From Phycisphaerales bacterium (lineage in GTDB: Bacteria; Planctomycetota; Phycisphaerae; Phycisphaerales; UBA1924), in NCBI GenBank assembly GCA_905339235.1, contig CAJPFG010000010.1, positions 226,531 through 290,530 on the forward strand: a stretch of 64,000 nt of DNA, given 5' to 3'. The notes under the pieces are model-generated. The model made no database searches. It worked only from the letters and a program-made list of their open reading frames with translations, and was not told the origin of the DNA. Shown one piece after another: positions 26,876-35,365 of the stretch (positions are counted from its first letter, which is position 1; every line of letters starts with the position of its first letter). Made by a program: the position numbers and the translations under genes.

Positions 26876-27496
26876 ATGAAAGCACTCGTACTCGTAGCGG
26901 GTCTCGCGCTGACCGGCGCTGCAAGCGCCCAAGTGTGGATTGAAGTCCCGGATGCTCCGGCGCCGGCGATTCCCGCTCCCGCGCCGCAGTTTACGGTGGG
27001 CGTCGGTCCGCTGCTCACCATCATCGGCGGCGGTGATTTCCCCGGTGACAACGTGGACGGATACTGCATCATGATCACCGACCCGCTGGCGTTCTCCGCC
27101 ACGACGGTGGGCGGGACCGGCCAGGACACGCAACTCTTCCTGTTCGATTTCGGCGGGATGGGCGTGACCTTCAACGACGACTCGGCCTTTACGCTGCAGT
27201 CCACCGTTACCGGCGCCTTCGTGCCGGGCCCGGGGCTGTACGCTCTGGTCGTTTCCACGTTTGACGGAGATCCGTTGGACGCGGCCGGCTCGGAAATCTG
27301 GCTCGATACTCCATTCGGAGTTGAGCGCGCACCCGATGGCCCCGGCGCACCCGGACCTGTCTCGGGCTGGACGGGGAGTCCTGACCTGCTTCCGTACTCC
27401 ATCTTCCTGACCGGCGCGACGTACTGCGTGCCCGCCCCGGGCGCGTTCGCACTGCTCGGCCTGGGTGGCCTGGTTGCGATGCGTCGGCGTCGCTGA
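26876..27496 (+). CDS. PEP-CTERM sorting-domain protein
   Basis: A 206-residue exported protein. The signal peptide MKALVLVAGLALTGAASAQ leads to a beta-sandwich-like body with paired acidic and Gly motifs (FPGDNVDGYCIMITDP, QDTQLFLFDFGGMG), resembling pre-peptidase C-terminal type domains that cover extracellular proteins. The tail is CVPAPGAFALLGLGG, a hydrophobic helix, then MRRRR: a PEP-CTERM signal in which Ala replaces Glu. The ATG has GGGAGAG upstream. It should be handled by the exosortase at 10578-11519. A GC-rich hairpin follows 27 bases after the stop. Confidence 0.83.
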   Translation: MKALVLVAGLALTGAASAQVWIEVPDAPAPAIPAPAPQFTVGVGPLLTIIGGGDFPGDNVDGYCIMITDPLAFSATTVGGTGQDTQLFLFDFGGMGVTFNDDSAFTLQSTVTGAFVPGPGLYALVVSTFDGDPLDAAGSEIWLDTPFGVERAPDGPGAPGPVSGWTGSPDLLPYSIFLTGATYCVPAPGAFALLGLGGLVAMRRRR

Positions 27497-27523
27497 TGGT
27501 CGTGCTTATTTCTGGCTCCAAAG

Positions 27524-27549
27524 GGGCCCCGCCGTTCTCGGCGGGGCCC
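27524..27549 (+). terminator. GC-rich terminator-like hairpin
   Basis: GGGCCCCGCC pairs with GGCGGGGCCC around GTTCTC. The following TTGCAATT is a weak U-tract, so termination may be partial. Confidence 0.6.
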
Positions 27550-27657
27550 TTGCAATTCCGTCGCAAACGCCCATCGGGTCCGTGAGTGGTACAGTTGGAC
27601 CTCAAGGCGGGCCGCGGGGGTCCGCGCGATCCTCTCACATTCACCACCGGAGTGCTC

Positions 27658-27918
27658 ATGAAAACCCTCAGCGCCGTTCTCCTCGCCGCAGCCCTGTTGT
27701 CACTGGGCGCCTGTCAATCCACGCCGAAATCCGACACCGCGAGCGCCAGCCCCGGCGTGCTGAACACCAAGTGCCCGATGGCCGGCGAAACGCCCAACCC
27801 CAACGTCACCGCGGACTACAAGGGCGGTAAGGTCGCCTTCTGCTGCAAGGGGTGCATGACCAAGTGGAACGGGAAGAGCGACGCGGAAAAGGCGGCGCTG
27901 CTCGAAAAGGCCAAGTAA
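27658..27918 (+). CDS. Small lipoprotein with a Cys-based metal-binding (TRASH/YHS-like) motif
   Basis: An 86-residue lipoprotein; the lipobox LGAC puts the lipidated Cys at 19. The mature part has Cys39 in NTKCPMAGE and a cluster Cys62, Cys63 and Cys66 in VAFCCKGCMTKW. The spacing resembles YHS and TRASH domains (CP...FCC.GC...W), which bind copper, zinc or other soft metals. It would sit in the periplasm tethered to a membrane. The ATG at 27658 gives the signal peptide; the frame is open further 5' but non-conserved. A TACAGT hexamer lies about 65 bases upstream. A strong terminator follows. Confidence 0.75.
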   Translation: MKTLSAVLLAAALLSLGACQSTPKSDTASASPGVLNTKCPMAGETPNPNVTADYKGGKVAFCCKGCMTKWNGKSDAEKAALLEKAK

Positions 27919-27941
27919 TCCCGTCTCCGGCAACACGCGAA

Positions 27942-27970
27942 AGCCCGCGCCGCACCGGCGCGGGCTTTTT
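27942..27970 (+). terminator. Rho-independent terminator of the small lipoprotein gene
   Basis: AGCCCGCGCCG (27942-27952) pairs with CGGCGCGGGCT (27956-27966) around CAC and runs into five Ts. Confidence 0.88.
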
Positions 27971-28075
27971 CACATCCGCGCCCCGTCAGCGCCCGGTTCG
28001 CCGGTCGCGGAAAACTCCTCCGCCGCAAACCGGCCCCGGAGCGTCTCCGCCCCGGGGCCGTGAATCACAAGGTGA

Positions 28076-28243
28076 TCAGCCGTGGCAGCCGCGACGGTCG
28101 CCGCAACCACCGCCGCAACAGCCCGGACAGCACGGGCAGGTCTCGCAGCACGCGTTATCGCAGGGCTGCGAGCAGGACTGGGGGGGCTGAGGACCGCCGG
28201 CCGCGGCGATCGAAAGCACGAACGAAGACAACATCGCAAGCAT
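28076..28243 (-). CDS. Secreted Cys-rich micropeptide (11 Cys in 55 residues)
   Basis: A 55-residue peptide. MLAMLSSFVLSIAAAGG is a plausible signal peptide; the remaining part is nearly all Cys, Gly, Pro and Asp (CDNACCETCPCCPGCCGGGC), with a final RRGCHG. Eleven Cys suggest a disulfide-knotted or metal-thiolate peptide, comparable in composition to metallothioneins but without a known family pattern. AAAGGAG lies seven bases before the ATG, strong support for translation. An in-frame start 19 codons upstream would bury the signal peptide and is rejected. It may be co-transcribed with the Cys-containing gene at 28361-28732, 117 bases upstream. Confidence 0.62.
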   Translation of the reverse strand: MLAMLSSFVLSIAAAGGPQPPQSCSQPCDNACCETCPCCPGCCGGGCGDRRGCHG

Positions 28244-28360
28244 GTTCAAACTCCTTTCAGAGTGAAATGTGTGTGGATCGATACCCCTCGGCGAGCGCAC
28301 CGCGCGCCTGCCGGGCGCAAATCGTTTTGAACGTGCACGGTGCGCGAACGCACGCCCGTG

Positions 28361-28732
28361 CTAGGTCGTCCACACGCAAAGAAAGGAGCGTCTCTCACGG
28401 GACGTGACCGCCGGCAGATCGACCGGGCACGACACTCGTGCCCGCTCGCGCTGTAGCATGGAGGCGACCACCATCGATCTCGTGCCCGGCGCTGTCACGA
28501 TCAGCCGCTTCGTCGGCTCGGTCCGTGCCGTGGGGACCCTGGGGCCATACAGCGGGCACGACCGGCAGTCCGTCGACCTGCACCCGCCCGGCGGCTTGCT
28601 CGGAACGACCCGGCAGCATTCCTGCACCGGCTGCGGCCGCAGAATCCCGCACCACTGCCAACCGGGGTCCACCAGCCCCATCAAGGGCTGAAAGAACAGC
28701 GCGAGCATCACGATAGCCAGACGCAAATACAC
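28361..28732 (-). CDS. Hypothetical secreted or membrane protein with Cys cluster
   Basis: A 123-residue frame starting at a GTG with AGGATAGGG upstream. The N-terminus (LRLAIVMLALFFQPLMGLV) is a signal or membrane segment. Six to seven Cys follow in the first half (QECCRVVP, GGCRSTDCRSCPLYGP), then a basic, Cys-poor half. No family is recognised. Its orientation and Cys content match the micropeptide gene downstream. An overlapping plus-strand frame is similar in length but lacks a ribosome-binding site and hydrophobic start, so I prefer this strand; still, coding status is uncertain. Confidence 0.45.
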   Translation of the reverse strand: MYLRLAIVMLALFFQPLMGLVDPGWQWCGILRPQPVQECCRVVPSKPPGGCRSTDCRSCPLYGPRVPTARTEPTKRLIVTAPGTRSMVVASMLQRERARVSCPVDLPAVTSRERRSFLCVWTT

Positions 28733-28797
28733 GTGCCCTATCCTACGGGCCGAGTCGTTCGGGGGTTCACTCCGATACGCCGCCGCGCCACCCGAGG

Positions 28798-28803
28798 TAT
28801 GCT
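28798..28803 (+). promoter_or_regulatory. -10 box of the bamD-lptE operon
   Basis: TATGCT, seven bases, then the ATG at 28811. It selects that ATG over the in-frame ATG at 28799, which lies inside the box. Confidence 0.45.
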
Positions 28804-28810
28804 CCGCCCC

Positions 28811-29818
28811 ATGCGACGCCCCGCCTATCCGCTTGTCCTTCTCGCCGCGCTGCTCGCCGGTTGCGGCGCCCAGCGTCCACAGTCCACGGCCGAGCAGCGT
28901 CAGGACCCGGAACGCGCGGCGACCTTGCTTCCCGAGGATGCCGGCATCGTCCAGCGTGCCCGCGAACTCCTGGCCGATGATCGCCCGTCCGAGGCCCAGA
29001 GCGCCCTTACTCCCTGGATCGAGACTCCGGGGAATCGCCGGAGCCCCTACATCGCCGAAGCCTTGTATATTCGCGGCAACGCCAAACTCGCTCAGGGCGA
29101 TGAATACCAGGCTCTCTACGACTACGAAGATGTCGCCAAGAACTTCCCGGCCTCCGACTCTTTCCCCCGCGTGCTCGAGCGCGAACTCGAAATCGCGCTC
29201 CAGTACCTGAACGGTCTGAGGATGCGCACCCTCGGCATCCGCATCAACTCCGGCGAGTCCGTGGCCGAGGAGATCATCCTGCGCATCAACGAGCGCCTGC
29301 CGGGCAGCAAACTCGCGGAGAAAGCGCTGCTGGAACTCGCCGACTACTACTACCGCACGCGCGACCTCAAAATGGCCGCGGAGACCTACGACGTTTTCAT
29401 CGAGGCCTTTCCGAAGAGCCCCGAGCGCTCACGCGTCATGCAGCGCCGTGCGTTTGCGAACATCGCGCAGTACAAAGGCCCGCGGCACGACGCCAACGGC
29501 CTGGTCGAGGCCAAGTACCAGATCGAGCAGTTCCAGCGGGAGTTCCCCGTTGATGCCGAACGCGTCGGTATGTCGGATGCCCTCAAGGCCCGCCTCGACG
29601 AGTCCGCGGCCGAGCAACTCCTCGTCACCGCCCGCTGGTACCTCAATCGCGATCAGGAAGCCTCCGGGCGGTACGTGCTCACCCGCCTGGTCTATACCTA
29701 CCCGGACACCGGCGCGGCCCGCGACGCCCTCGCGATCTTCGAGAAGAGCAAGTGGCCCCTTCCCGGCAGCGCCACCGCGGCCGGCCCGGAGAGCCCTTCC
29801 GGGACGATCACACCATGA
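28811..29818 (+). CDS. BamD/YfiO-like outer-membrane assembly lipoprotein
   Basis: A 335-residue lipoprotein; the lipobox LLAGC puts the lipidated Cys at 18. TPR-like helical repeats follow: SPYIAEALYIRGNAKLAQGD, ALLELADYYYRTRDLKMAAE and ARWYLNRDQEASGRYVLTRL. The pattern (repeats of tripartite length with YP or FP turns such as YDYEDVAKNFP) fits BamD, which with BamA inserts beta-barrel proteins in the outer membrane, although it is longer than the E. coli protein and has an extra central region. It is translationally coupled to the LptE-like gene (ATGA overlap), an outer-membrane biogenesis pair. Confidence 0.8.
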   Translation: MRRPAYPLVLLAALLAGCGAQRPQSTAEQRQDPERAATLLPEDAGIVQRARELLADDRPSEAQSALTPWIETPGNRRSPYIAEALYIRGNAKLAQGDEYQALYDYEDVAKNFPASDSFPRVLERELEIALQYLNGLRMRTLGIRINSGESVAEEIILRINERLPGSKLAEKALLELADYYYRTRDLKMAAETYDVFIEAFPKSPERSRVMQRRAFANIAQYKGPRHDANGLVEAKYQIEQFQREFPVDAERVGMSDALKARLDESAAEQLLVTARWYLNRDQEASGRYVLTRLVYTYPDTGAARDALAIFEKSKWPLPGSATAAGPESPSGTITP

Positions 29819-30381
29819 AACACGCCCGGACCGGCTCACCCTGCCCCGGCGCACGGGGTTTCACGCGCGGCCTGGCCGCGGCGCTCGCGGCTTTGACGCT
29901 CCTTGTCCTCGCGTCCTGCGCTTCGGACCCGCGCAAGGGATACACCTTCGCGTCGTCCTTCCCCGAAGGCGTGAGAACCGTTCAGGTGCCCGTTTTTGAG
30001 AACTACACCTTTGACGTCGGCCTCGAGTCGGAACTGACGGAGGCCATCATCAAGGAACTGCAACGCACATCCGGTATCAAGGTCGCTCAGGGCTCAGGGG
30101 CCGACTCGACGCTCAAGGGAGCGATCACCAAGTCTGAACTGCGTCGGCTGACCCTGGATCGGTCCACCGGGCTGGTGCAGGAGGTCGCCCTGACCATCAT
30201 CATCGACTTCGACTGGAAGGACAACCGCAGCGGCGAAATCCTGGCCTCCCGACGAAACTACGCGGCGAGCGATACGTTTGTCCCCTCCCGCCCCACGGCC
30301 GAGCGAATCGACGCGGGCCGGCACGCCGCCGTTCAGCGCATGGCCCGGGACCTCGTCGCGGAACTGCGGTCGGGGTGGTAG
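29815..30381 (+). CDS. lptE: LptE-like LPS-assembly lipoprotein
   Basis: A 188-residue lipoprotein with lipobox VLASC (Cys35). GYTFASSFPEGVRTVQVPVF and YTFDVGLESELTEAIIKEL match the LptE/RlpB-like family in planctomycetes, Bacteroidetes and deltaproteobacteria (plug subunit of the LptD translocon that delivers lipopolysaccharide to the surface). The region KGAITKSELRRLTLDRSTG and EVALTIIIDFDWKDNRSGE gives the expected beta strands. The ATG is inside the bamD stop as ATGA. LPS-type outer membrane biogenesis is therefore implied for this organism. The 259 bases to ftsH hold only GC-rich sequence with a C-run near 30460. Confidence 0.8.
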   Translation: MKHARTGSPCPGARGFTRGLAAALAALTLLVLASCASDPRKGYTFASSFPEGVRTVQVPVFENYTFDVGLESELTEAIIKELQRTSGIKVAQGSGADSTLKGAITKSELRRLTLDRSTGLVQEVALTIIIDFDWKDNRSGEILASRRNYAASDTFVPSRPTAERIDAGRHAAVQRMARDLVAELRSGW

Positions 30382-30640
30382 GCCCCACAACCCGAAAATG
30401 AAGCACGGAGAACCGCGGAGCCCCCGGCGCGGTACAGGTAGGTAAAGGAACGGATTCCCCCTCCCCCCCCCGCAACCCCAACGCGGGCCTACCTTTAGGC
30501 GTGGGATCGGGGTGGGCGCGATTTGAAGGTGCACCCGGGACCGCGGGGTGCCGAAGTATGGTTACGGGGCCACCGCCGTCGGGCGGTTGCCGCAGGAGTA
30601 TCCACGGGTGCGAATGAAGGTACTGTCACTCTTCCACGCG

Positions 30641-32656
30641 ATGTCCAACGGTGAAAAACCCAAGGGTGGGAGGCCAATCGGAGAGGGGCCGGACAATCCG
30701 CGGACCGCCGGTCAGGGATTGCCGCCTTCGCGCGGACCGTTTCTTATCGTCTCCCTCGCCCTGCTGTCGCTGATCGCGTTCATGCTCTTCGCTAATCCCG
30801 GCAGCGGCGAGCGCATCACGCCCGAACAGTTCCGCACGCAGTACGACGCGCAGGAGATTCTCCCCGGATCGGTCGTCGTGCGAGACGACCGCGTCATCGC
30901 CAAGCGAAAGGCCGGCCCCGATTCCAAATCGGAGACTTCGGTCTACGTCCCCATCAACGCCACGTCCAAAGAGAAAGTCATGGACATGGTCAACGAGGTC
31001 ACCAACGGCAACTACGAGGCGAAGCAGACTTCGCCCTGGGGCTCGATCCTGCTCTTCTTCGGCCCGGTCCTCCTCATGGTGCTGCTGGTGTGGTTCCTGC
31101 TGTCGCGGGTCTTTCGGGGGGCGGGCGGCGGGGCGGGCATGCTCGGCTCCTTCGGCAAGTCGCGCCATCGCACGATGAACAAGGAGATGACCGGAGTCAC
31201 CTTCGCCGACGTCGCCGGCATCGAGGAAGCCAAGGAAGAAGTCACAGAGATCATCGAGTTCCTCAAGAACCCCAAGAAGTTCACCAAACTCGGCGGCCGG
31301 ATTCCCCGCGGAGTGCTCCTCATCGGCGAGCCCGGCTGCGGCAAGACGCTCCTCGCCAAGGCCATCTCCGGCGAGGCCGACGTGCCATTCTTCAGCATTT
31401 CCGGCTCGGACTTCGTCGAGATGTTCGTCGGTGTGGGCGCCTCGCGCGTCCGCGACCTCTTCAAGCAGGCCAAGGACTCCGCCCCCTGCATCATTTTCCT
31501 GGACGAGATCGACGCCGTCGGGCGCCGGCGCGGCTCGGGCTTTGTTTCCGGCGGGCACGACGAGCGCGAGCAGACCCTCAACGCCATCCTCGTCGAGATG
31601 GACGGCTTCACGCCCGCCGACGGCGTGATCGTCATCGCCGCGACCAACCGCAACGACGTCCTCGACCCCGCGCTCACCCGCCCGGGCCGTTTCGACCGCC
31701 AGGTCTCCGTGCCCCTGCCCGACGTAAAGGGCCGGCTCGAGATCCTCAAGGTCCACGCGAAGAAGGTCAAACTCGGGCCCAATGTCGATCTCGAAAAGAT
31801 CGCCCGCGGCACGCCGATGTTCTCCGGGGCCGACCTGGCCGCGATCATCAACGAGGGCGCGATCGCCGCCACCATGGCCAACAAGGACTTCATCGAGCAC
31901 GAAGACCTCGAAGAAGCCCGCGACAAGGTCAAGTTCGGCCGCGCACGAAAGTCGCGCAAGGTCGATCAGGCCGAGAATCGCGCCACGGCGTATCACGAGG
32001 CCGGGCACGCCGTGCTCCAGGCGCTCCTCCCCGACGCCGACCCGCTCCACAAGGTCACGATCATCCCCCGCGGCAACTACGGCGGCGCGACGTTCTCGCT
32101 CCCCGAGAAGGACCGCTGGGGCTACGGCCAGAAGTACCTCAAGGCCTCCATGCGCGTCGCCTGCGGCGGACGCATCGCCGAGCAGAAGGCCACCGGCGAC
32201 GTGGGCTCCGGCGCCGCGATGGACATCGCGCAGGTCACGCAGATGGCCCGCAAGATGGTCCTCGAATGGGGCATGAGCGACAAACTCGGGTTCGTCCGTT
32301 ATGAAGGCCGCGACACCCGCGAGTTCTTCATGGCCGACAAGGACTTCTCGGAGGACACGGCCCGCGTCGCCGATTCGGAGATCCGCCGCATCATCGACGA
32401 GGCCTACGTGGACGCCGACCGCGTCCTCACCGAAAACTGGGACAAGGTGGAGCGGGTCGCCGCGGCCCTCCTCAAGTACGAAACCCTCAGCCAGGACGAA
32501 GTCCACAAACTGATGCGGGGCGAAGAACTCACGCGCCCGGTGACGGTGAGCGAACAGATCCGCGCCGAAGAACGCCGCAAGGCCGCGGCGGCGATCGTCG
32601 AGCAACTCGACAAGGCCGCGGGCATTCCGCCGGGGACGATGCCCAAGCCGGCGTAA
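30641..32656 (+). CDS. ftsH: ATP-dependent zinc metalloprotease FtsH
   Basis: A 671-residue membrane AAA+ protease that degrades misfolded and regulatory membrane and cytoplasmic proteins. A first helix ([19 protein letters not shown]), a short periplasmic domain and a second helix ([18 protein letters not shown]) precede the AAA module: Walker A GEPGCGKT (229-236), Walker [13 protein letters not shown], pore motif FVGVG and the second region of homology with TRPGRFD. The zinc site is HEAGH (452-456) with an Asp ligand in GAAMDIAQ. The start is uncertain: ATGs at 30614 and 30641 are both possible and neither has a good ribosome-binding site; I use 30641 because the preceding codons are not typical FtsH sequence. 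Confidence 0.95.
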   Translation: MSNGEKPKGGRPIGEGPDNPRTAGQGLPPSRGPFLIVSLALLSLIAFMLFANPGSGERITPEQFRTQYDAQEILPGSVVVRDDRVIAKRKAGPDSKSETSVYVPINATSKEKVMDMVNEVTNGNYEAKQTSPWGSILLFFGPVLLMVLLVWFLLSRVFRGAGGGAGMLGSFGKSRHRTMNKEMTGVTFADVAGIEEAKEEVTEIIEFLKNPKKFTKLGGRIPRGVLLIGEPGCGKTLLAKAISGEADVPFFSISGSDFVEMFVGVGASRVRDLFKQAKDSAPCIIFLDEIDAVGRRRGSGFVSGGHDEREQTLNAILVEMDGFTPADGVIVIAATNRNDVLDPALTRPGRFDRQVSVPLPDVKGRLEILKVHAKKVKLGPNVDLEKIARGTPMFSGADLAAIINEGAIAATMANKDFIEHEDLEEARDKVKFGRARKSRKVDQAENRATAYHEAGHAVLQALLPDADPLHKVTIIPRGNYGGATFSLPEKDRWGYGQKYLKASMRVACGGRIAEQKATGDVGSGAAMDIAQVTQMARKMVLEWGMSDKLGFVRYEGRDTREFFMADKDFSEDTARVADSEIRRIIDEAYVDADRVLTENWDKVERVAAALLKYETLSQDEVHKLMRGEELTRPVTVSEQIRAEERRKAAAAIVEQLDKAAGIPPGTMPKPA

Positions 32657-32778
32657 GCCGCGATCCAAATCCAAGACCACAAATCACCCCGGCGCCAGAG
32701 CCGGAGTGGTTGCTTTGCAAGGGCACCAGACCATCGTAGCGGCGGCCCTTTTCGTGGTGCAAGACATCCGATTTCTGT

Positions 32779-32784
32779 TATACT
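32779..32784 (+). promoter_or_regulatory. -10 box upstream of the dockerin-tagged repeat protein
   Basis: TATACT lies 29 bases before the ATG at 32814, leaving room for a leader with AGGAGGTG. No good -35 is seen at the usual distance. Confidence 0.45.
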
Positions 32785-32813
32785 CGCGCGGACCATCGCC
32801 TCAGGAGGTGACG

Positions 32814-35339
32814 ATGAAGTTTCGAGGCGCCATTGCGGCAGTCGCGGTTTCTTCCGCGGCCTTCGCCCAGTGCGGCGATTGGGTGCCCACGTACGGCCAG
32901 TACCAACTCACAGGACTGGACTACGACCTGCATACCCAGATCGAGGCCATCGACCACGACGGCCCCGGGCCCATGCCGACGATGGTCTACCGGAACAGCA
33001 TCTACGCCTACGGATTCGGTTCGTTCTGGAGTGGAATCACCGTGTACTGTCCTCACCCTTGGGACGTGCGGCTTCCTTTCCCGCCCGGGGAGATTGCAGT
33101 CCCCGCGATTCTGGCGATCAACGAACCCACCGCAAGACTTCCCGCCGGTACTCTGGTTCTCGCAAGCAACTACGTGGACCCTGATGGGCGAGACATGCGC
33201 ATCGCTGCGTGGGACGGCTTCGCACTGCGGGGAATCGGCCCGACTGACCCAGCAGGCTTCGACACTTGGTCGCCTCAGGTCTTGATCATCTGGGATCCGG
33301 ATGGTGAAGGGCCGGGCGAGCCTGTGCTTGTGGCCGCGGGCGGATTTCGCCGTCTCTGCGGCGTGGACGCAGAGCATGTGGCGTTCTGGAACGGACAGAT
33401 ATGGGCCCAACTCGCGGGCGGGCTTGTTCCGATCCCGGAGCAACTGGCCGTTTTTGACTTCGACGCCGACGGCCCCCAGCCGCCGCGTCTGGTGGCGACC
33501 GCCGATGAAGACTCGGGCGTCTGGGTCTGCGACGGAACACAGTGGACGGCGCTGGGACTCACCAAGGCCCACGCCATCGCGTCGCACGATCCCGATGGAA
33601 GCGGTCCGCTTCCGTCGGAGCTCTACGTGGCCGACCACGGGTTCAACAGCGTGGACCACATCAAGAAGTGGGATGGGCAGGAGTGGATTCCGGCAGGCTA
33701 CGGCTGGCCCTCGAACTACTCCAACTTTGTTTTCCGGCTCTTTTCCGCCGACCTGGACGACGACGGACCGCAAGTCCCGGCCCTCTACGCCGCGGGCGAG
33801 TTCAGCGAACAGGTGGCCGACGCACCGACATTCACCTTCGCGGTGCGTACCGAGAGCGGCTGGATTCTGCCCCCGCGTAATCCCATCGATGCCGTCACGG
33901 GCTCCCCCTCGGGTCACGCCTACGGCATATTCGACCTTGCCGTCATCGACCCCGATGGACCCGGTCCGCGAAGCAACGTGGTCGCCGCGGCCGGCGGCAC
34001 CACCAAGTTCCATACGCTGAGATCGAACGGTGACGCGACCTTTCCCGCGTGGACCGGGTCCGAGTTTGAGTCCGTCCACCCCGGATTCAGTTCTCTGCCC
34101 GTATGGAACATGCTCCCCTTCGACGCGGATGGACCGGGCCCCGAGCCGGCGCGGCTCTACGCGACCGGGTACTTCTACGTCGTGGATAGCCGCGAGACGG
34201 CGTCCCTTGCCGTCTGGCGGGATGGCGGCTGGCGAAGTACCGGAAGTCAACTCGATGTGCTGGGCACTCGCTGGCTCGTCGAGTTTGACTCCGATGGTGC
34301 CGGGCCCGAGATCCCGTGGCTCGTCGGAAGTTCCAACGCGAGCCGCCCCTCTAACATCAACCGGTGGACCGGAAGTTCGTGGGTGCCCGTCGGCGATCTT
34401 GCCGGCACCAACAACGTCGTCACCCTGTGCGGTCACGATGAAGACGGCGAAGGGCCGCTCCCGCCCACGCTCTTCATCGGCGGGAGTCTCCAGGGTCGCG
34501 TCATGCGGCTGGTTGGAAACTCGTGGGTCCCAGCCGGTGCCCCTCCTGTGAGTACCGCGTACTGGCTTCAGAACCACGACCGCGACGGCGACGGTCCCGA
34601 GCCGCCGATGCTCATCGTCTGCGATATCGACGGGCGAATGGGGCGGTGGGTTCCCGGCTCGGGCACGTGGGCGCCGTACGCCGTGGGCGTTACGGTCTCC
34701 AACATCGTGCCCAACGTCGCTGGGTACCGCTGGAACGCCCTCTCCTGGGACACCGACGGACCCGGCCCGCGTCCCACCGAGTTCATCATCTGTGCGCGTG
34801 ATATCACCACACCCCAGGGCCTCTTCCACGGCGCCGCCGCGTACAACGGCACAACCTGGCGCGGCCTCGCCGCCGGCTCGCCACCCGGCGCCATCCGCTC
34901 CGCCTACGTCATCGACCTCGACGGCCCCGGCCCCGCTCCCGAAGAGGTTTTCGTTTGCGGCACCTCCGGCATCGGCCGCCTCCACAACGGCGAATGGGAA
35001 GTTATCCCGCTCGTCGCGCTCGGACTCGCCGGGTACACGCCGGGTGTCGAAGGCCCCGAGCCCGGCGAGATCTTCGTCTGCGGCGAGTTCACCTCGGTCA
35101 ACGGCCTGATCGCCACCGGCTTCGCCCGCTGGCGATTCTCCGACCCCTGTCCCTGCGACGCGGACGTCAACTGCGACGGGGCCATCGACGGCGCCGACGT
35201 CCAGGCCATGGAGCAGGCCGTGAACGGCAACGCGGCCGACTACTGCCAATCCGAAACCGACTTCAACCGCGATGGCGCGCTCAACGGCTTCGACATCGAG
35301 GCGGTCGAGTCCGTCGTCAACGGCGGGCCGTGCCCATAG
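32814..35339 (+). CDS. Secreted repeat protein (beta-propeller-like) with GC-type dockerin tail
   Basis: An 841-residue exported protein. Signal peptide MKFRGAIAAVAVSSAAFA is followed by about thirteen repeats, each of roughly 55-65 residues, built around D-x-D-G-x-G-P-x-P-x-x-L/F (for example DADGPGPEPARLYATGYF and DEDGEGPLPPTLFIGG) and W-x-P/G blades (WVPVGDLAGTNN). The Asp/Gly pattern looks like a calcium loop feeding a beta-propeller blade. The C-terminus has two dockerin-like loops, VNCDGAIDGADV and DFNRDGALNGFDIEAVESVV, ending NGGPCP. Planctomycete proteins with this tail are annotated as GC-type dockerin-anchored. Ribosome-binding site AGGAGGTG precedes the ATG. Function unknown; surface location inferred. 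Confidence 0.85.
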   Translation: MKFRGAIAAVAVSSAAFAQCGDWVPTYGQYQLTGLDYDLHTQIEAIDHDGPGPMPTMVYRNSIYAYGFGSFWSGITVYCPHPWDVRLPFPPGEIAVPAILAINEPTARLPAGTLVLASNYVDPDGRDMRIAAWDGFALRGIGPTDPAGFDTWSPQVLIIWDPDGEGPGEPVLVAAGGFRRLCGVDAEHVAFWNGQIWAQLAGGLVPIPEQLAVFDFDADGPQPPRLVATADEDSGVWVCDGTQWTALGLTKAHAIASHDPDGSGPLPSELYVADHGFNSVDHIKKWDGQEWIPAGYGWPSNYSNFVFRLFSADLDDDGPQVPALYAAGEFSEQVADAPTFTFAVRTESGWILPPRNPIDAVTGSPSGHAYGIFDLAVIDPDGPGPRSNVVAAAGGTTKFHTLRSNGDATFPAWTGSEFESVHPGFSSLPVWNMLPFDADGPGPEPARLYATGYFYVVDSRETASLAVWRDGGWRSTGSQLDVLGTRWLVEFDSDGAGPEIPWLVGSSNASRPSNINRWTGSSWVPVGDLAGTNNVVTLCGHDEDGEGPLPPTLFIGGSLQGRVMRLVGNSWVPAGAPPVSTAYWLQNHDRDGDGPEPPMLIVCDIDGRMGRWVPGSGTWAPYAVGVTVSNIVPNVAGYRWNALSWDTDGPGPRPTEFIICARDITTPQGLFHGAAAYNGTTWRGLAAGSPPGAIRSAYVIDLDGPGPAPEEVFVCGTSGIGRLHNGEWEVIPLVALGLAGYTPGVEGPEPGEIFVCGEFTSVNGLIATGFARWRFSDPCPCDADVNCDGAIDGADVQAMEQAVNGNAADYCQSETDFNRDGALNGFDIEAVESVVNGGPCP

Positions 35340-35353
35340 GGGATCAGTCTCTG

Positions 35354-35359
35354 TATCCT
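35354..35359 (+). promoter_or_regulatory. -10 box of the transglutaminase-like gene
   Basis: TATCCT, then TCGTCC, then the ATG at 35366. The box begins only 15 bases after the stop of the dockerin-tagged gene. Confidence 0.42.
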
Positions 35360-35365
35360 TCGTCC

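Noticed and set aside
30626..32680. A 684-codon minus-strand frame covering ftsH
   Set aside because: Long antisense frames are expected from high GC third positions; ftsH on the plus strand has every family motif.
32778..35249. An 823-codon open frame on the minus strand, antisense to the dockerin-tagged repeat protein
   Set aside because: It mirrors the periodic GC-rich repeats of the plus-strand gene, which has a signal peptide, ribosome-binding site and recognised tail; the antisense product is a Gly/Val/Asp-rich string without domains.
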